Of a stretch of DNA of 8,743 bases, positions 6,149 to 8,743 are shown in pieces. This stretch comes from an uncultured bacterium. GTDB lineage: Bacteria; Cyanobacteriota; Vampirovibrionia; Gastranaerophilales; Gastranaerophilaceae. A program made the position numbers and the translations under genes. The stretch covers positions 1 through 8,743 of the forward strand of contig USHE01000078.1 in the NCBI GenBank assembly GCA_900554385.1, given 5' to 3'. The notes beneath the pieces were generated by a model. It searched no databases. It worked only from the letters and a program-made list of their open reading frames with translations, and was not told the origin of the DNA. Each line of letters opens with the position of its first letter. Position 1 is the stretch's first letter.

Positions 6149-6552
6149 TTCAAGGTCCTTTCAAAACTTTCTGCAAGAATTTGTGGCATTCTTCGGTATA
6201 ATTTACCTTCATTTGAAATAGCTACGACATCAACTTCGGCTTCTATAAATTTTTTACCTGAGTCTTTTGAGTAGATTGATTGTTTAAATGTCACAGATAA
6301 ACCGTTAAATTTAGAAATTTCTGTTTCGATAATAATTTCGTCATTAAGTTTTGCAGACATTTTATATTTAACGTTCAAATTTGTGACAGGCAGAACAATG
6401 TCCTGTTCTTTTAAATCAATAAGATTGTGTCCCATCATTTCGCACAAATAAACTCTGCCCATTTCGAGCCATCTAAGGTATGAACCATGCCAGACAACGC
6501 CGTAGGCATCTGTATCAGAATAAAAAACTTTTTGTTCAAATGTATGTTTCAT
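6130..6552 (-). CDS. ybgC: YbgC-like acyl-CoA thioesterase (hotdog fold)
   Basis: This 140-aa protein matches the 4-hydroxybenzoyl-CoA thioesterase/YbgC family, which hydrolyses acyl-CoA or acyl-ACP thioesters in the cytoplasm. The family motif is clear near the N terminus in YSDTDAYGVVWHGSYLRWLE (residues 11-30). Asp15 is the expected catalytic residue and His22 follows at the conserved position. The single hotdog domain fills the chain, at the usual length of 130-150 aa. In many Gram-negative bacteria ybgC sits with the tol-pal genes; here it instead heads an operon with rRNA modification and coenzyme A synthesis, and the coaE link fits a thioester role. No ribosome site is visible ahead of the ATG at 6552. 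The best -10 box is only 7 nt away, suggesting a leaderless mRNA. The substrate is unknown. Confidence 0.87.
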   Translation of the reverse strand: MKHTFEQKVFYSDTDAYGVVWHGSYLRWLEMGRVYLCEMMGHNLIDLKEQDIVLPVTNLNVKYKMSAKLNDEIIIETEISKFNGLSVTFKQSIYSKDSGKKFIEAEVDVVAISNEGKLYRRMPQILAESFERTLKCPVLA

Positions 6553-6559
6553 AAGTCTA

Positions 6560-6568
6560 ATTGTAGCA
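6560..6568 (-). promoter_or_regulatory. Extended -10 promoter of the ybgC-coaE operon, very close to the start codon
   Basis: On the minus strand TGC precedes TACAAT (6560-6565), making an extended -10 element. No good -35 box is placed 16-18 nt upstream, where the DNA is mostly A and T. Transcription would begin at about 6552-6553, at the ATG itself. Confidence 0.45.
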
Positions 6569-6615
6569 CGAATTGGCTAAAAATAACGCAAAAATAAAAA
6601 TTTTTTACAAAACTC

Positions 6616-6644
6616 TTGACGTACAAAAATGTTTGAGTTAAATT
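6616..6644 (+). promoter_or_regulatory. Promoter of tRNA-Pro
   Basis: TTGACG (6616-6621) and TAAATT (6639-6644) are 17 nt apart. The -10 box is followed closely by a GC-rich GCGCGC stretch (6651-6656), the kind of discriminator seen at stable-RNA promoters under stringent control. The start would be near 6651, about 35 nt before the mature tRNA. Confidence 0.5.
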
Positions 6645-6685
6645 AGAGGAGCGCGCAGAACAGCCGCTTAAAAAAATAACCCCGT

Positions 6686-6762
6686 CGGGATGTGGCGCAG
6701 CTTGGTAGCGCACCTCGCTTGGGACGAGGGGGTCGCACGTTCAAATCGTGTCATCCCGACCA
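6686..6762 (+). tRNA. tRNA-Pro (anticodon UGG)
   Basis: A clean 77-nt cloverleaf including an encoded CCA. The acceptor stem is CGGGATG/CATCCCG and the D stem GCGC/GCGC. The anticodon stem CCTCG/CGAGG has loop CTTGGGA giving UGG, which reads proline codons. The T arm is GCACG/CGTGT with loop TTCAAAT. All stems pair, with one terminal G-T wobble in the T stem. It has its own promoter and a terminator directly downstream, so it appears to be a single-gene unit. Confidence 0.97.
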
Positions 6763-6765
6763 TTT

Positions 6766-6794
6766 AAAAAGAACCTCTGATGAGGTTCTTTTTT
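6766..6794 (+). terminator. Rho-independent terminator after tRNA-Pro
   Basis: AAGAACCTC and GAGGTTCTT form a 9-bp stem around a TGAT loop, extended by A-T pairs and followed by a T run to 6794. It starts only a few bases after the tRNA's CCA end. It should separate tRNA-Pro from yidC. Confidence 0.9.
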
Positions 6795-6837
6795 ATATGT
6801 AAAGTATAACAAGTTTGCACAAAAAGCCGTCAAAATT

Positions 6838-6899
6838 GTCATGTTGAACTCGTTTCAGCATCTGTTATATTTGAGACCCTGAAACAAGTTCAGGGTGAC
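6838..6899. repeat. Imperfect palindromic element, REP/MITE-like
   Basis: Two 26-nt arms (6838-6863 and 6874-6899) form a hairpin with 20 Watson-Crick pairs, two G-T wobbles and four mismatches around a 10-nt AT-rich loop. The arms share the cores TGAACT and GTTTCAG. Just outside, CCGTCA (6827-6832) and TGACGG (6896-6901) add a further, offset inverted pair. From memory, very similar sequences (GTCATGCTGAACTTG-type) occur as dispersed palindromes in a range of bacterial genomes, so this is probably one copy of a non-coding repeat. It carries no gene and sits between the tRNA-Pro terminator and yidC. The rest of 6795-7023 holds only the yidC leader. Confidence 0.7.
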
Positions 6900-6946
6900 G
6901 GTTTATACGAGATTTAGTGTAAATATGTTATTCCTTACCTTTTATC

Positions 6947-6974
6947 TTATTTGACTTGAATATGTTTTTATACT
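6947..6974 (+). promoter_or_regulatory. Weak candidate promoter for yidC
   Basis: TATACT at 6969-6974 is a good -10 box. The only -35-like hexamer at proper distance is TTATTT (6947-6952, 16 nt); the better-looking TTGACT (6951-6956) is just 12 nt away. A start near 6981 would give a 43-nt leader containing the ribosome site. Confidence 0.3.
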
Positions 6975-7023
6975 AAGCTGTTATGGAAAGATTTTACACT
7001 TAGTAAGAGAGGATTAGGGAAAA

Positions 7024-8121
7024 GTGGATTTTGTAGGATTAACTATTGAAATATTAAAAGTGCTGGCTTCTTTTGTCGGAAGTTACGGATTAGCAATTGT
7101 TGTATTAACTCTTATAGTTAGAGCTGCTTTGTGGCCTTTGAATGCTTCGCAGCAGCGTTCAATGAAGATGATGCAGACCTTGCAGCCTAAACTAAAGGCT
7201 ATTCAGGATAGATACAAATCTAATCCGCAGGTTATGCAGCAAAAAATGATGGAATTTTATAAAGAGCATAAATTTAATCCGATGGGCGGATGTTTGCCTT
7301 TGTTAATCCAAATGCCTATTTTTATCTTGTTGTATTCGGCGTTGATGAACCCTGCGTTTATTCAAGTTGCAGGTAATTCAAAGTTCTTGTTTATTAACAG
7401 ACTTGATACAACATTAAGAGCAAGTGCAGGTATTTCAAATGACGGTGTTATGGGAACTTCTAAGTATGATACCTTTATTCCGGGGAAAGTGGCTAAGGTG
7501 TATTTGCCGGATGAAGTTCTTGAAAATGTTAAAATTACAAAACCTAAAAATGCCCTTGAAGTTCAGGGTGAAATTAATCCTGGTGAAAATATAGATTTCA
7601 AAATGAGTCTTGATCATCTTGATTTGAAATTCAGCCAGCTTGATAAAATTCAAAAAGCTGAAATCACAATCACAGATTTAAATACAAAGGAAATGGAGAA
7701 TGTAACATTCAATCGTCAGGACGGGCTTTTAATTGCGTCTGTTCCTTCTATTGAAATTAAAAAAGAATTCCACTGGGATATTCTTGCTTTGATTGTTTTG
7801 TTTGGTATAACAATGTGGCTTTCTCAAAAGCTTATTATGTCGCAAACAAGTAAAAACAAAGCTGAACTTGACCCTACTCAGGAAGCTATTCAAAAGTCAA
7901 TGGGTACGTTTATGCCTGTTATGATTATCGGTACTTTTGTAATTGTACCTATTCCTGCAGGTGTGTTTATCTATTTGATTGTAAGTAATATCGTTCAGGT
8001 TATCCAGACGCTTGTTATTAATAAACAGCTTGACGCAGAAGCTGCAGCTAAAAAGATTTCGGCGTCAGACGGGTCAAGGGTTATTGATGCAGAAATAGTG
8101 GACGATAAGGGTAAAAAATAA
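7024..8121 (+). CDS. yidC: Membrane protein insertase YidC/Oxa1 family
   Basis: YidC inserts and folds inner-membrane proteins, alone or with the Sec translocon. The 365-aa protein starts almost directly with the core domain. Its first hydrophobic helix (about 15-38) carries the conserved groove arginine Arg33. Then come a cytoplasmic helical hairpin (about 42-88), the second helix (89-108, after NPMGGCLPLLIQMP), a region of about 125 residues (125-248) rich in predicted beta strand, and hydrophobic segments near 251-267, 292-310 and 311-332. It lacks the large N-terminal periplasmic domain of proteobacterial YidC and so resembles cyanobacterial or Gram-positive forms, but the extra segment after helix two is unusually long. 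The start is GTG at 7024, with AGGA 10 nt upstream; the next in-frame ATG would cut off the first helix. queA follows after 2 nt. Confidence 0.9.
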   Translation: MDFVGLTIEILKVLASFVGSYGLAIVVLTLIVRAALWPLNASQQRSMKMMQTLQPKLKAIQDRYKSNPQVMQQKMMEFYKEHKFNPMGGCLPLLIQMPIFILLYSALMNPAFIQVAGNSKFLFINRLDTTLRASAGISNDGVMGTSKYDTFIPGKVAKVYLPDEVLENVKITKPKNALEVQGEINPGENIDFKMSLDHLDLKFSQLDKIQKAEITITDLNTKEMENVTFNRQDGLLIASVPSIEIKKEFHWDILALIVLFGITMWLSQKLIMSQTSKNKAELDPTQEAIQKSMGTFMPVMIIGTFVIVPIPAGVFIYLIVSNIVQVIQTLVINKQLDAEAAAKKISASDGSRVIDAEIVDDKGKK

Positions 8122-8123
8122 AA

Positions 8124-8743
8124 ATGCTGCTTTCAGAGTTTGATTATGAATTACCCGAAGATTTAATTGCTCAGCTTCCTGCTGACAAACGCGAAAATTC
8201 AAGAATGCTTGTACTAAACAGGGGCAAGCATTCTATTTCTCATAAACATTTTTACGATATTGTGGATTTGATTGAACCAAACTCTTTACTTGTTTTGAAT
8301 AATACGAAAGTTTTGCCGGCACGTCTTTATGGGACTAAAGAAACAGGTGCTAAAATTGAAATTTTTCTTTTGAAACAGAAAGAAAATGATAGCTGGGAAG
8401 TTCTTATAAAGCCTTCAAAACGCGTTAAATCAGGAACCATTGTAAAAGTCAGTGATGAGTTGTCTGTTGAAGTATTGGAGCGTCTTGAAGATGATGGTGA
8501 ATGGCTGGTAAAGCTTATTTATTATGGAAATCTTCTTGATGTTCTGCACAGAAATGGAAATATTCCGCTCCCGCCGTATATTGAAAGAAAACTCCAGTCG
8601 GAAGATATCAAAAAGCTTGATTTTGAGCGTTATCAGACTGTATATGCAAAAGATGAAGGTTCTGTTGCTGCACCTACTGCAGGACTGCATTTTACCGAAG
8701 AAATTTTGCAAAAACTAAAAGATAAAGGTGTCGAGATTGCTTA
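8124..8743 (+). CDS. queA: S-adenosylmethionine:tRNA ribosyltransferase-isomerase, 5' part
   Basis: QueA transfers and rearranges the ribosyl part of S-adenosylmethionine onto 7-aminomethyl-7-deazaguanine in tRNA, making epoxyqueuosine, the step before queuosine at the wobble base of Asp, Asn, His and Tyr tRNAs. The frame stays open from the ATG at 8124 to the window edge (206 codons of a usual 340-360), so the gene is cut by the window rather than broken. Family sequence is clear: FDYELPEDLIAQ at residues 6-17, LNNTKVLPARLYG, IPLPPYI, and the strongly conserved YQTVYAKDEGSVAAPTAGLH near residue 175. The start lies 2 nt after the yidC stop, with AAGGG about 12 nt upstream inside yidC, so the two genes form one operon. 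No queuosine precursor genes are visible here. Confidence 0.95.
   Translation, partial: MLLSEFDYELPEDLIAQLPADKRENSRMLVLNRGKHSISHKHFYDIVDLIEPNSLLVLNNTKVLPARLYGTKETGAKIEIFLLKQKENDSWEVLIKPSKRVKSGTIVKVSDELSVEVLERLEDDGEWLVKLIYYGNLLDVLHRNGNIPLPPYIERKLQSEDIKKLDFERYQTVYAKDEGSVAAPTAGLHFTEEILQKLKDKGVEIA

Noticed and set aside
6951..6974. TTGACT plus TATACT as the yidC promoter
   Set aside because: The 12-nt spacing is too short for a sigma70-type promoter.
8430..8718. Open frames on both strands inside queA
   Set aside because: The true frame is the uninterrupted queA frame, which runs to the window edge.
1..8743. CRISPR array, prophage, insertion sequence or defence system
   Set aside because: No regularly spaced repeats, transposase, integrase, phage structural or nuclease genes are visible.

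Overview
The window is an AT-rich stretch of bacterial chromosome with dense, mostly housekeeping genes and short intergenic gaps. The genes point to a Gram-negative cell: an MsbA-type lipid exporter, a UDP-glucose dehydrogenase for surface sugars, and a short YidC without the large N-terminal periplasmic domain of the E. coli protein. AT-richness, gene style and this YidC are compatible with a non-photosynthetic cyanobacterial relative such as a gut Gastranaerophilales (Melainabacteria) genome. That placement is a guess from gene style, not a demonstrated assignment. The standard genetic code fits throughout, with TTG and GTG used as starts for one gene each.

Left end (1-373, minus strand). 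A tRNA-Leu(UAG)-like gene lies at the edge. Upstream of it is a leader that appears to be built from rearranged tRNA pieces and hairpins, and a strong-looking promoter (TTGACA, 17 nt, TACATT) that reads through all of it. The tRNA has two A-A mismatches in its anticodon stem. This is the oddest part of the window.

374-3960. A UDP-glucose 6-dehydrogenase gene (minus) and an MsbA-like ABC exporter gene (plus) diverge from a 120-nt gap in which two candidate promoters share their -35 region. A 109-aa protein of unknown function is coupled to the exporter.

4040-6552. A plus-strand gene starting at TTG encodes a Phe/Gly/Pro/Met-rich N-terminal half and a CHAP-like cysteine-hydrolase C-terminal half. 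It meets, tail to tail with overlapping stop codons, a tightly overlapping minus-strand operon of ybgC-like thioesterase, rluB/rsuA-like pseudouridine synthase and coaE. The operon's best promoter lies so close to the first ATG that its mRNA may be leaderless.

6616-8743. A clean tRNA-Pro(UGG) gene has its own promoter and a rho-independent terminator. It is followed by an imperfect palindrome resembling a dispersed repeat, then yidC and queA (cut by the window edge) in one operon.

No complete new multi-gene system is evident. The best candidates for something undescribed are the tRNA-derived structured leader at 121-206, the CHAP-like protein with its unusual N-terminal half, and the unknown partner of the ABC exporter.
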